A DNA stretch of 64,000 nucleotides, from contig NZ_JACJQJ010000001.1 of assembly GCF_014696615.1 (NCBI RefSeq), forward strand, positions 124,001-188,000, written 5' to 3'. Positions 36,252 through 45,055 of this stretch are shown here, piece after piece. This DNA comes from Nostoc linckia FACHB-104. GTDB lineage: Bacteria > Cyanobacteriota > Cyanobacteriia > Cyanobacteriales > Nostocaceae. A program made the translations under genes and the position numbers. Numbering within the stretch: position 1 is the stretch's first letter; each line of letters begins with the position of its first letter. A model generated the notes under the pieces. The model did not search any database. It was given only the letters and a program-made list of their open reading frames with translations, and was not told the DNA's origin.

Positions 36252-37019
36252 ATGAGACTATTTCTTTTGCGACTAGTTTCAATGGCTGCACTCACAGTTA
36301 CAGTCATTAATAGTTCGCCAGCACTAGGGGAAAAATCAGCAGCAATTAATTTCAATCCACCACCGCCACCACCACCGGATCGTGGCGCACCAGGAAATCG
36401 AGGAGAAGGTGCTTCCCGAGGAGGTTGTACAGCGCTAGGTTTGCCTTTAACCGCTTTTGTACCTAACTATCAACAAAGCCTCAGCCAAAACCAAACCCCT
36501 ACAATTACCCAAGTTTGGGGCTTAACGAGTGTAGAAAAACCCAGCTTTTGGTTCTACGTTCCTTACTATCAATCTTCCCTGCGCGCAATCGAGTTTGTTT
36601 TGCAAACCGATCAAAATAAAACCATCTATCGCACAAATATTTCCCTACCCTCAGTACCAGGAATTGTGCGAGTAAAACTGCAAAATACTCCGGCTATCTT
36701 AGAAAACAACAAGTCATATCACTGGTTTTTTAAAGTAAAAGTAGCTTGCAATCATCAAGAATTCGCAAAATTAGAGTATGTAGAAGGCTGGGTACAGCGG
36801 GTGAAATTAGATGTCGCATTACGCGATCGCCTTAAACAATCTTCCCCACAACAACAAGTAGCAATCTATGCTGAAAAGGGCCTGTGGTACGATGCCTTAA
36901 CAAGGCTAGCGGAACTTCGCTTGGCAAATCCTCAAAATGCAGAACTGGCTGAAGACTGGAAAAGTTTACTCAAAGCAATTGAGCTAGAAAACTTAGCTAC
37001 ACAACCCTTTGTATATTGA
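36252..37019 (+). CDS. DUF928 family exported protein
   Basis: 255 residues from ATG 36252 (TAGGAGTAGGACAG upstream; the frame is open from a TTG at 36234). Signal peptide MRLFLLRLVSMAALTVTVINSSPALG, a run of prolines (NPPPPPPPDRGAPGNRGEGASRGGC), then the DUF928 core: LTAFVPNYQQSLSQNQTPTITQVWGLTSVEKPSFWFYVPYYQSSLRAIEFVLQTDQNKTIYRTNISLP. A C-terminal helical region (AEKGLWYDALTRLAELRLANPQNAELAEDWKSLL) contains a TPR-like repeat. Function unknown; the family is regularly encoded beside CHASE2 genes, so it may supply the periplasmic partner of the CHASE2 sensor. The stop of the CHASE2 gene is 28 bases upstream. Confidence 0.88.
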   Translation: MRLFLLRLVSMAALTVTVINSSPALGEKSAAINFNPPPPPPPDRGAPGNRGEGASRGGCTALGLPLTAFVPNYQQSLSQNQTPTITQVWGLTSVEKPSFWFYVPYYQSSLRAIEFVLQTDQNKTIYRTNISLPSVPGIVRVKLQNTPAILENNKSYHWFFKVKVACNHQEFAKLEYVEGWVQRVKLDVALRDRLKQSSPQQQVAIYAEKGLWYDALTRLAELRLANPQNAELAEDWKSLLKAIELENLATQPFVY

Positions 37020-38217
37020 CATCATATCCACTAGATTATTTCTGCATCTCCCATCTGTGCAACAACCTAGCTAATCTTTCTCCTTATAATATTTACCAAA
37101 TTTTTATTCTATAGCGTTTATAGAAAGGACATGGTGTTGCCCGAACAAGCACCACCCTGTAGCCATAGTACGTTAGTCATAGACTATGTGTTTTTCTATT
37201 GGTTACTATGCATGATTCAGGTGATAAGTATTGTAGCGTATCACCTGTTTCTCAATATTTATCTCTCATAATTAAGAGATCGTTTTTTAATTATATATGT
37301 CAAAGCGCTAAATCATAATTATCAAAATAATTATCAAAAAATCTGAGCAACTATAAGTTTCATCAAAAAGTTTTCGACATAACAGCTTTTTTTCAAAAAA
37401 TATGGATAATATTTAGACTAATATGATTTTGATAATTCCTAGTTCTAGTTTAAGTTGTTGCTAAAACTAGAATATATCTAGAGATGAAGCAGCATAATTT
37501 CAAATCATCATTGCAATATCATGTTAGTTAATCACCCAAAAATAGTTGCATTTTCCTGACACATATGCATTGATTACACATAACATATTAAAATAACTCA
37601 TAATAATTTTTGCCTGTTTGTTACCTGATGATACAAAATTAATCACCAAATACTTAAGGTAATCAAAACTGTCTGAATATTGGCAAATACCCCCTAGAAA
37701 TTTGTCAATACCTTGCTTTATAGTTTAAAAGCTTGAGTTATTACATCTAAGGATTGTTGAGTATATTTCTGGTAACAACCTCTAGCAATACTCAATCATT
37801 CATTTTTATAGAATAGTTCTTGAGGATAAAGCTTTGCCCAGATATTTGGGTGTTGCGGAAATTGCCCAACCTCCACAATGTTCTCGGGTATAGAAAACTA
37901 TTAGGCAGCAAACCTATGTTTTCGTAGCTGGGATGTTCATTTTCTGGTGCAACATATGCAGCGTTCTATTTTTTTACCCTACCCCTAATTTTAGCTTGCA
38001 CAATTCTTGGATATTGGATCTGAACACAAGGATGGTTCCTTTAGTTAAAGGTTAAAGGGAAAGGCAATAGGGGAAAACAAGGGAATTCTGCTGAACAGAT
38101 TCGCCATCTGCGTAAATTAGCTGACTATTTATAGCCTTAAATGACAGACATTTGTATGTCTTCATCTCTCTTAGGCATTGAAAATTCAATTCCCCCAAAA
38201 GCCATATTACGGTAGTT
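37020..38217. other. 1.2-kb gene-free interval
   Basis: No ORF of believable coding style. Visible structure: a hairpin CAGGTGATA...TATCACCTG (37218-37247, perfect 9-nt arms, 12-nt loop) followed by TTTCTC, possibly the terminator of the CHASE2 operon though 200 bases from its end. I searched by eye for an NtcA-type GTA-N8-TAC site before the TPR gene and found only a 7-base-spaced near match at about 37155. The rest is AT-rich. Confidence 0.5.
37218..37247 (+). terminator. Hairpin CAGGTGATA...TATCACCTG
   Basis: Perfect 9-nt arms with a 12-nt loop, then TTTCTC. Possible terminator or processing site of the operon that ends with the DUF928 gene. The weak T-run makes the call tentative. Confidence 0.4.
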
Positions 38218-39174
38218 ATGACCCCTAACATTACAGGTTCAGTAGTGAAGGCGGCTATAGTAGCCATTACATCTGAGTCAGCAACTACAGAAGAAAAAAT
38301 TCAGATGCTGATTGAGATAGCATTTGGTATGCAAAAACAGCCCCAAACTAGCAAAGACTTGCGGAATGCAATCTCTCTCTATTACCGGGCTTATGAAATG
38401 TGTGGTGCAGACTTTCCCCTACTTCAAGCCAAGGCTAAAGTAGGGATGGCTAGGGCATTACAGAGAATTCCCAATGCAGGGCCGCAACTGCTTTTGCAAG
38501 CGAAAGCTGCTTATGAAGAAGCATTACCGCTATTAAAGCAGTTCGCTACCAAAGAAGAAGTAGCAGCAACGCAGATGAACTTGGGTTTGGTGTTGCAATT
38601 ACTAGTACCCTTTAATTTGGCCAGGATAGTAGATAGCATCAGTGCTTATCATCAGGCTTTGCAGGTATTTACCTGGCAAGACTACCCCCAAGAATACGCC
38701 ATCTTATATAACAATATTGCGATCGCCTACCTTTCCATGCCCCTCGCATCAGAACGGGAATATTGGCATCAGGGATTAGCGGTGCAATCATTGCTAGTAG
38801 CACTGAAGCATATCAAGCTGAGTGAATATCCTAAAGAATATGCAATGCTACAAAATAACTTAGGGAACGCTTGGCAATATTTAGCCAGTAACCATCCTGT
38901 AGAGAATAACTTGCGAGCGATCGCAGCTTATGATGAAGCCTTAAAGGTGCGTAACCCTCAAGAAATGCCTCTCGAATACGCTAATACCATTTCTAACAAA
39001 GCCAACGCCCTCCGCAACTTACCCGAAAACCCCCAACAACCAGAAGCTAACAATTTGTATCATCGCTTACATTCTCATACTTACTATCAAGAAGCTTGGG
39101 AAATTTTCAGCCGACAACAAAAGTTCAAGCAATCACAATTACTATCTCAATTAATCCAAGAAATTGTTACATAG
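38218..39174 (+). CDS. TPR-type helical repeat protein (possible hydrogenase-maturation associate)
   Basis: 318 residues of helical repeats resembling tetratricopeptides: DLRNAISLYYRAYEMCGADFPLLQAKAKVGMARAL, LLLQAKAAYEEALPLL and NLRAIAAYDEALKVRNPQEMPLEYANTISNKANALRNLP. No signal peptide. It is followed on the same strand by two small membrane protein genes and an Nfu-Rieske gene. I recall a similar collection upstream of the hyp genes in Anabaena PCC 7120 (the asr0689-alr0693 region), proposed to serve iron-sulphur cluster assembly of the uptake hydrogenase small subunit. That link is by gene company and memory, not by motif. Confidence 0.8.
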   Translation: MTPNITGSVVKAAIVAITSESATTEEKIQMLIEIAFGMQKQPQTSKDLRNAISLYYRAYEMCGADFPLLQAKAKVGMARALQRIPNAGPQLLLQAKAAYEEALPLLKQFATKEEVAATQMNLGLVLQLLVPFNLARIVDSISAYHQALQVFTWQDYPQEYAILYNNIAIAYLSMPLASEREYWHQGLAVQSLLVALKHIKLSEYPKEYAMLQNNLGNAWQYLASNHPVENNLRAIAAYDEALKVRNPQEMPLEYANTISNKANALRNLPENPQQPEANNLYHRLHSHTYYQEAWEIFSRQQKFKQSQLLSQLIQEIVT

Positions 39175-39301
39175 ATTACAAATGGTGATTAAAGATAAGT
39201 TATGAGTTAACAGTTAGTAATTATCAGCTTGTGTACTGTGTATTCACTAGCAATTAATAATTTATTTGTTATTGGAGCCAAGACCAACAAGGAGAAAGAT
39301 C

Positions 39302-39541
39302 GTGAGCAATTTTCTCACCAGTTTAGCATCTGGAAACCTCAACATCGCCACAGTAATTGTTTGGGTATTAATAGCAACTATCTTATCTATGCTTGGCGGT
39401 GCTATTGGCGGGATACTACTAGCTGGTAAAGATATCGGTTATAAATTTTCTGCTATTTTGGGTGGATTATTTGGCCCTGCTGGTGTGATTCCTGCCATTC
39501 TAGTAGGGTTAGCTGTACTAAATTTACTCACAAATTCTTAG
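39302..39541 (+). CDS. Small two-span membrane protein, Gly-rich
   Basis: 79 residues from GTG 39302 with AAGGAG about ten bases upstream; longer frames start at 39266. Two hydrophobic helices are separated by a short loop: NIATVIVWVLIATILSMLGGAIGGILLAG and FSAILGGLFGPAGVIPAILVGLAVLNLL. The GAIGGILLAG pattern resembles GlsB/YeaQ/YmgE-type stress-associated membrane proteins. Probably in one unit with the TPR gene and the following two genes. Confidence 0.75.
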   Translation: MSNFLTSLASGNLNIATVIVWVLIATILSMLGGAIGGILLAGKDIGYKFSAILGGLFGPAGVIPAILVGLAVLNLLTNS

Positions 39542-39641
39542 TACGCCTTCTCATAAGCTTTGCCCCACAAAAATTAGCAAAACTCTGCGTCATTTGTCCT
39601 ATAGAAATGCTATGAATTAATGCCAATACCTAGGAGGTATC

Positions 39642-39866
39642 ATGTTTGAGCTTGGGTGGTTTTCTGCTAAATTATTTTTCAAAGGAAGGCTCCTACGCGA
39701 CCCCATAGATTTTATACAAAAAATTGCGATCGCGATTGGTATCTATTCCTTCATACTATTGTCGCTGGAACAAACTGCAATGCCTTTTTGGCTCCCCATT
39801 GTCATATCTAGTATAGCCACAGGTGCAGCAATGCCATTTTTATTGAAAGATTTCAAAACCAAATAA
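39642..39866 (+). CDS. Small membrane protein of unknown function
   Basis: 74 residues from ATG 39642 with a near-perfect ribosome binding site (CTAGGAGGTATC). An amphipathic N-terminus (MFELGWFSAKLFFKGRLLRDPIDF) is followed by two short hydrophobic segments, AIAIGIYSFILLSL and PFWLPIVISSIATGAAMPFLL, and a basic end. No family recognised. Its place between the other small membrane protein and the Nfu-Rieske gene suggests a shared role in anchoring an iron-sulphur maturation complex; this is inference. Confidence 0.75.
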   Translation: MFELGWFSAKLFFKGRLLRDPIDFIQKIAIAIGIYSFILLSLEQTAMPFWLPIVISSIATGAAMPFLLKDFKTK

Positions 39867-39974
39867 ATATTAGTTATTTATCTTGAGCTATTGGTCATTA
39901 GTCATTCATCTGCAGTTATTGACTATTGACCTTTACCCCTTGCAATTTTACCCTTGAGAATTGACCATTGATAA

Positions 39975-40817
39975 ATGGATAACCTAGAAGAATTAGTTCA
40001 AGAGATTAGTCGATTTGAAGCAATTATATCCGAGTGGGATGAAAGTCAAAGGTATGTAGTCTTAGGATTAAGAAGAGCAATTGAGGACTTACATAAAACT
40101 GCTTTAGAGCGTTTAATTAAAAACCTCAAAAAAGAATCTGTAACTGCTTTACGCCATGCTGTAGATGACGAATTCATCTATGCAGTATTGCTGTATCATG
40201 AATTAGTCAAGCCACCACAACCGCCTTTAGAGCAACGTATTCATACAGCTCTAGAAGAAGTACGACCAAGCTTACAAAGCCATAATGGAGATGTAGAACT
40301 AGTAGCAATTAAACTTCCAGATACAGTAGAAGTTAGGTTACTTGGAACTTGCAGTAATTGTCCGGCTTCTACTTTGACTTTAACACAAGGAATTGAGCAG
40401 GCTATTAAATCTCATTGCCCAGAGATTACTCAAGTTATTGCTGTTACTTCTAACTTAAAAATTGATAATTTAAAGCCAAATTTAACTAGTCCTTTTTATC
40501 CAGCAATAGGCTCTACTTGGGTGCGAGTTGCAACTGTTGAACAAGTACCAAATTTTGGGATTTTCGCAGTCTCATTAGCAGATAATTCCCTAATTTTATA
40601 TCGTTATGGCGTTAATATTATCTGTTATCAAAATGCTTGCGCTCACTTAGGATATGCTTTGGATCGAGGTGACGTTAGTAATAGTATTCTTACCTGTCCT
40701 CATCATGGTTTTAAGTACAACCTAGAAACAGGTGAATGTTTAACAATTCCTGATGTTTCTCTCCAGTTATATCCTGTACAAATTAAAGAAGGTAAGGTTT
40801 TTGTAAAACTGCAATGA
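39975..40817 (+). CDS. Nfu (NifU C-terminal)-Rieske fusion protein
   Basis: 280 residues with three parts. Residues 1-85 are a helical segment. Residues 86-155 are an Nfu/NifU C-terminal domain (ALEEVRPSLQSHNGDVELVAI...GTCSNCPASTLTL), with the CxxC that binds a transient 4Fe-4S cluster. Residues 170-280 are a Rieske 2Fe-2S domain with both ligand boxes visible: CAHLG and CPHHG. Nfu proteins carry clusters to apoproteins, and Rieske domains transfer electrons, so the fusion could reduce and deliver a cluster in one step. It ends the TPR-membrane-membrane-Nfu set. A perfect hairpin follows 26 bases after the stop. Confidence 0.92.
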   Translation: MDNLEELVQEISRFEAIISEWDESQRYVVLGLRRAIEDLHKTALERLIKNLKKESVTALRHAVDDEFIYAVLLYHELVKPPQPPLEQRIHTALEEVRPSLQSHNGDVELVAIKLPDTVEVRLLGTCSNCPASTLTLTQGIEQAIKSHCPEITQVIAVTSNLKIDNLKPNLTSPFYPAIGSTWVRVATVEQVPNFGIFAVSLADNSLILYRYGVNIICYQNACAHLGYALDRGDVSNSILTCPHHGFKYNLETGECLTIPDVSLQLYPVQIKEGKVFVKLQ

Positions 40818-40843
40818 TTAATAGGGAATTTAAATTTTATCAT

Positions 40844-40884
40844 TCGTAGATTATAGCAATACAGCAAATTGCTATAATCTACGA
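40844..40884. terminator. Bidirectional terminator between convergent genes
   Basis: Perfect 17-nt inverted arms (40844-40860 and 40868-40884) around a 7-nt loop, between the convergent Nfu-Rieske gene and the VirB10-like gene. Confidence 0.7.
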
Positions 40885-40924
40885 TATGCTACACTAACTT
40901 AACGTACAGATAATTGTAAAAGCG

Positions 40925-42541
40925 CTACAACTGCATTGATTGATTTACATAAACTTGCAATTCTGTACCAGCTGGTAAAAACCAAATATTGGTTCGCTGC
41001 ATTAACTGCGAAATAGCTTGTTGATTACGTTGTGTAATTTGAGGTACTAAGGAATTAATACCACCTTCTAAAATGCCAGTCAAAATATTTCTTTTAGGGT
41101 TATTATTGCTCACAACAGTACTACCAGAGGTTGTAGTAATCACTTGAGATTCAGTACGGTTAGATAAATCTGCAACTTTACCCAGCCCACCTAGCATGAA
41201 CAGTCCTGCATCCATCCAAGCAATAGATCCCCCTCCCTTAGAAAATTGATTTGCTATTAGGGGTTTACCTTGAGGTGCGCGAATCATCATTGCATTGTTG
41301 GGTAGGCTAATTTCTGTAATGTTTTGATTGTTTTGTGAAACAACCTTCAAGACATTTAGCTGCAATAAGCCTTGCTCAGAAATGGAATTAATTTCAGTTA
41401 ATAATTCGGTTTGTTTAGATAGTGCGATCGCTCCATCAATCGATTTTAATGGTTCTTTCAGCCTGACCACAAATAAGTTTTTTCCACTTTCATCATTGTT
41501 AGTATTAGAACTTGATTTACTAGTTTCCCCAAATACTGCTGTAGCTAAAACTGCTTTGGCGTTACTACCTACAGCTAGCGATTTTGGCATGTTTTGTTGT
41601 GCTTGCTTTGTCGCAGAGGGTGGTTGTATTTGCGTTTGATTGTTTTGGGGATTTATGATTGATGACTGTACCTGAGTATTTCTTGGAGGTTGATAAGTAG
41701 TAGGATTAATATTAGGCTTACCACTTTCAAGCACCTGATTAGAGAGATTCGGCTGTGTCTGCAGCGGGGTTTTGTTGGGTGTAGCTAATGGTTTTTGACT
41801 ACTCAATGATTGAGAGGTTGATTTTGCAGATGTCTGCTGTGATTTTGGTGCAACTTTAACAGCAATATGTTTTGGTCGAGAATTAGCTAATTGCACAGAG
41901 TACTTGCCTGGAATACTCCGAGGCACATAAACTGTTGGCAGTAATGTTGCTGTTCTTGTTTGTACTACTGGTAGCCTAGCCCTAAAAGTCACTGAAGGTT
42001 TCATCTGAGAAGCCGATTGATTAATCAATTTTGGTGGCTGTATTAATAAGCTTCTCAGTTGTTGTTGTGCTGCTTTGACTTCTTTGACTTGTTCTGTAAG
42101 TGCTAATTTTGTTTTGAGAGTTTCTACTTCTGAAATTAGAGAATCTGTTTCGTTCTTAGGTGGGGATTCTACTTCTGAAATAACAGTATTCTTTTGGACT
42201 ATTTTTTTGCTATTACCACCCATCAACTGCAATAAAAAAATACTTAATAATAAGACTATAGACAAAGTAACAGTGCTAACTAAAACAAGTTTTGCAAAAG
42301 GATTAGAGGAAAAAGATTGCTTAGTAGCAGCTACTTCAGGTGTACTTGGCGATATTTCTACAGAGCTTGTTTTTTCAACTTCTTCTATATCAGATAGATG
42401 TTCTTCAAGTCCAACTAATTTTGCTATTTCTGCTTCCCAATCAGAAGATTCTACTTCTACTTTTTTTGCTACCTCATAATGAGGAAGTAGGTTAATTATA
42501 TTTTGGGAATGAGCATCCGAGCTAATTAAATTTTGAGTCAT
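40925..42541 (-). CDS. Single-span membrane protein with VirB10/TrbI-like C-terminus
   Basis: 538 residues. Cytoplasmic acidic N-terminus of about 80, one membrane helix at about 85-105 (LVLVSTVTLSIVLLLSIFLLQLMGG), a predicted coiled coil (ISEVETLKTKLALTEQVKEVKAAQQQLRSLL), and a long Gln/Ser/Pro/Asn-rich spacer. The C-terminal domain ends in RTNIWFLPAGTELQVYVNQSMQL. The terminal pattern (LPAGTxLxVxVNQxM) and the layout match VirB10/TrbI proteins, which span the envelope in type IV secretion. No other VirB-type gene is present, and the neighbours are polysaccharide genes, so a role in bridging the envelope for polysaccharide or pilus export is an alternative to secretion. Confidence 0.7.
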   Translation of the reverse strand: MTQNLISSDAHSQNIINLLPHYEVAKKVEVESSDWEAEIAKLVGLEEHLSDIEEVEKTSSVEISPSTPEVAATKQSFSSNPFAKLVLVSTVTLSIVLLLSIFLLQLMGGNSKKIVQKNTVISEVESPPKNETDSLISEVETLKTKLALTEQVKEVKAAQQQLRSLLIQPPKLINQSASQMKPSVTFRARLPVVQTRTATLLPTVYVPRSIPGKYSVQLANSRPKHIAVKVAPKSQQTSAKSTSQSLSSQKPLATPNKTPLQTQPNLSNQVLESGKPNINPTTYQPPRNTQVQSSIINPQNNQTQIQPPSATKQAQQNMPKSLAVGSNAKAVLATAVFGETSKSSSNTNNDESGKNLFVVRLKEPLKSIDGAIALSKQTELLTEINSISEQGLLQLNVLKVVSQNNQNITEISLPNNAMMIRAPQGKPLIANQFSKGGGSIAWMDAGLFMLGGLGKVADLSNRTESQVITTTSGSTVVSNNNPKRNILTGILEGGINSLVPQITQRNQQAISQLMQRTNIWFLPAGTELQVYVNQSMQL

Positions 42542-42883
42542 ATTCTATAAAACTTTATTAAATTAAATTAAATTAAATCAAAACTATTTTGCGAAATATA
42601 GAGCTTATATTTTATAGGAATTTGAAAAATGATTACGACAGACGTATCGCCCAAAAGATTTGTCAATCCATCTTTGACAATCCGTCTTGGAAAGTTTGCT
42701 CAAGTCGGGGAATCAGTCCAACACACTGGCTGAACTTTCCGCAAAATCTAAAATCCAAAATCCAAAATGGTATTATGATTAGACAGCCTCATGTTTGCCA
42801 TAGATGGTATAGCAATTAGCCATCATAAGCTAATAGTTAAAAAAATGTATTTTTGCATAATATTACTAAATTTCTAGTAAATT
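42542..42883. other. Intergenic region with tandem repeats
   Basis: It contains four tandem TTAAA pentamers (42558-42577) just upstream of the VirB10-like gene and three tandem heptamers TCTAAAA TCCAAAA TCCAAAA (42747-42767), an STRR. No gene seen. The promoter of the VirB10-like gene should be within it. Confidence 0.6.
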
Positions 42884-45055
42884 CTAATCATTCAAGTTGC
42901 TATTTTGCCCATTACCAACAATACCTAAAAGATTCATCGGCGAAATTTTGAGGTGATCTACAGTTTGTTGGACTTTGGAAGAATCTGTTTTATCAATCCT
43001 AACTACTAATAAAATCCCATCAGTATTTGGTGCTAATAAGCTAGCATCAGCTAGACCTAGTACGGGTGGTGTGTCATAAATTACTAAGTCAAAGGTATTA
43101 TGGAAATCTTCCATCAGGCGCTTCATTTTTTCAGATGAAAGCAATTTTGTGGGATCGGGTGGTATGGGCCCAGCCGTGATCACCGATAATTGGCTCATAG
43201 AAGGAAATTTCCGAATTACCTCTCCTGGAGGCAAATTTGTAGAAATTAAATTACTTAATCCCCAGAGATTATTTAACTGTGAAAGATTGTGAATTACAGG
43301 TTGACGCAGATTTGCATCTATGAGTAGCACTCTTTGCCCCATTGCTGTAGCTATTTGAGCTAGGTGGAAAGCAACTGTAGACTTACCATCACCAGACATA
43401 GCTGAACTGATAGTGATAGAACGCATGGGGTGATCGCAACTGAGAAGTTGAATATTAGTATAAAGTACTCGTAAAGCTTCCAAAAATTTTACAGAATGAT
43501 TACTGTAGTCCTGATCTGGTATAACTGCTAATCCAGGAATACTGTCAGGCGGAAAATCTGGGATTCTGACTAAAGGGATATTTCCTTCAGAACTAGGGGA
43601 CGGACTAATATGCAGTTGCTTTTCAAAAGGAATATTCCCTAACAATGGTAGTTTTAGCTTATCCTTGAGCTCATTGGCACCATGAAATGTGTTGTCAATC
43701 TTGTCAATCAGAAAAGCAACACCTATTCCTGCAGCTAAACTAGTAGCCAATGCCATGAGTAAACTTTGTTTGATATTAGAAATAGTTACAGGTTGTTCGG
43801 GCTGAATCGGCTTATTAAGCAGCTGCCACCCAAGCTCAGTTTGGGATACTTGAATTTGCAGCGTTTCGCGAGTAGACAGAAATCGAGTGAGACTATCTGT
43901 AGTGATCTGTAATTTTCGTTGCAGTGCATTATACTGCCTTGCTAAGGCTGGAAATCTCTTACGTTTTTGTTCAAGTTTTTGTATAGTTTTGTCTATCTCT
44001 TGTCCCTGCACCTCTAGAGTTTGAACTTGAGTTGCTATCTCTGATAGTTTGGCATCCATAAAACGCTGTGCTTCATTCTGGAGCAAAGGCAATAAACTAT
44101 TGCGTTTATCCTTCAAGCTTTGGATAGTTGGATTATCTTCTTGCAAGCGTGTTGATTCTTGGACAATCTGAGCATCTAATTGGCGAATCTGAGCTAGTAT
44201 CTGCTGATATAAAACAGCATTAGTATTATTCAGTATAGAAGTAACTCCGTCTTGTCCCTTAAAAATATCAAACTTCGAGCGAGCTTCTCCCAACTGCATA
44301 TCAATAGTTTGTCTTTGCTCCGACAATTTAGCGATTTGATCGTCAATTTGTTTTGCTTCAGCTTCTGGATCGTTAAATTTATAATTAAGCCGAAAAATTT
44401 GCAATTCACGTTGAATTTGATCTACTCGATACTGTAAAAAAGGTAGTTGTTTTTCAACAAATTGAATACCCTGACGCAACTTAGTTTGTCGTCTTTCTCG
44501 GCTATAATCTACATATTCACGAGAAATCTTGTCTAAAACTACTTTAATCTTCTTAGGATCTGTGCTACGATACTTAACCTCTATAATCTTTGTTTCTCCT
44601 AAACGATTAATCTGCAAAGCAGTCATTAAATTGTCATAACTGATTTCTGGGTAAGCAACTTGTAACTGTTGAATAAGGCTATTCATAAGTTCAGGACTTT
44701 TGAGAACCTGAATTTGGCTATCATAATCTAAAGTACTGTTATTACTTGAGTTAGTTTCTTTGACAACATCTAGTACTTTACTGTCATCATTCACAGGTTC
44801 AACTAGTATCTGAAAACTGCTTTCATATTCGGGTTGCTTCTGATTTAACTTCATATTAATTACAGAAGTTAACATGACAACAGTAGAAACCCCAGCAATA
44901 ATTAGTATTCTTCTCCTGATCAGACCGATAAATTCACGAAAACTCCAACTGCTTCCTGAATCTTCAACTTCTGGAGCCGTTTGTGGCAGGTAAGATGTCG
45001 GTAAAGAATTTCTATTGCGGTCATAATCTGAGAACTGATAAGAATGATTCTCCAT
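42884..45055 (-). CDS. Wzc-type polysaccharide chain-length/tyrosine kinase (BY-kinase)
   Basis: 723 residues. The N-terminal Wzz domain begins with a membrane helix (RRRILIIAGVSTVVMLTSVINMKLNQKQPEYES). A long coiled coil (about 180-400) leads to a second helix near 435 (SLLMALATSLAAGIGVAFLI). The C-terminal kinase has Walker A SAMSGDGKST near 550-559, Walker A' LLIDANLRQP and Walker B LVIYDTPPVLG. Such proteins control capsule or exopolysaccharide chain length and export through a Wza-like pore. The C-terminus ends in VGNGQNSNLND with no tyrosine cluster, so the usual autophosphorylation tail is absent or reduced. Confidence 0.92.
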   Translation of the reverse strand: MENHSYQFSDYDRNRNSLPTSYLPQTAPEVEDSGSSWSFREFIGLIRRRILIIAGVSTVVMLTSVINMKLNQKQPEYESSFQILVEPVNDDSKVLDVVKETNSSNNSTLDYDSQIQVLKSPELMNSLIQQLQVAYPEISYDNLMTALQINRLGETKIIEVKYRSTDPKKIKVVLDKISREYVDYSRERRQTKLRQGIQFVEKQLPFLQYRVDQIQRELQIFRLNYKFNDPEAEAKQIDDQIAKLSEQRQTIDMQLGEARSKFDIFKGQDGVTSILNNTNAVLYQQILAQIRQLDAQIVQESTRLQEDNPTIQSLKDKRNSLLPLLQNEAQRFMDAKLSEIATQVQTLEVQGQEIDKTIQKLEQKRKRFPALARQYNALQRKLQITTDSLTRFLSTRETLQIQVSQTELGWQLLNKPIQPEQPVTISNIKQSLLMALATSLAAGIGVAFLIDKIDNTFHGANELKDKLKLPLLGNIPFEKQLHISPSPSSEGNIPLVRIPDFPPDSIPGLAVIPDQDYSNHSVKFLEALRVLYTNIQLLSCDHPMRSITISSAMSGDGKSTVAFHLAQIATAMGQRVLLIDANLRQPVIHNLSQLNNLWGLSNLISTNLPPGEVIRKFPSMSQLSVITAGPIPPDPTKLLSSEKMKRLMEDFHNTFDLVIYDTPPVLGLADASLLAPNTDGILLVVRIDKTDSSKVQQTVDHLKISPMNLLGIVGNGQNSNLND

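Noticed and set aside
37146-37160. NtcA-like site GTA...TAC upstream of the TPR gene
   Set aside because: The spacing is 7 instead of 8 bases and it lies over 1 kb from the gene.
42589-42819. Frame of 76 codons upstream of the VirB10-like gene
   Set aside because: It runs through an STRR and ends in repeat sequence; no homology-like pattern.
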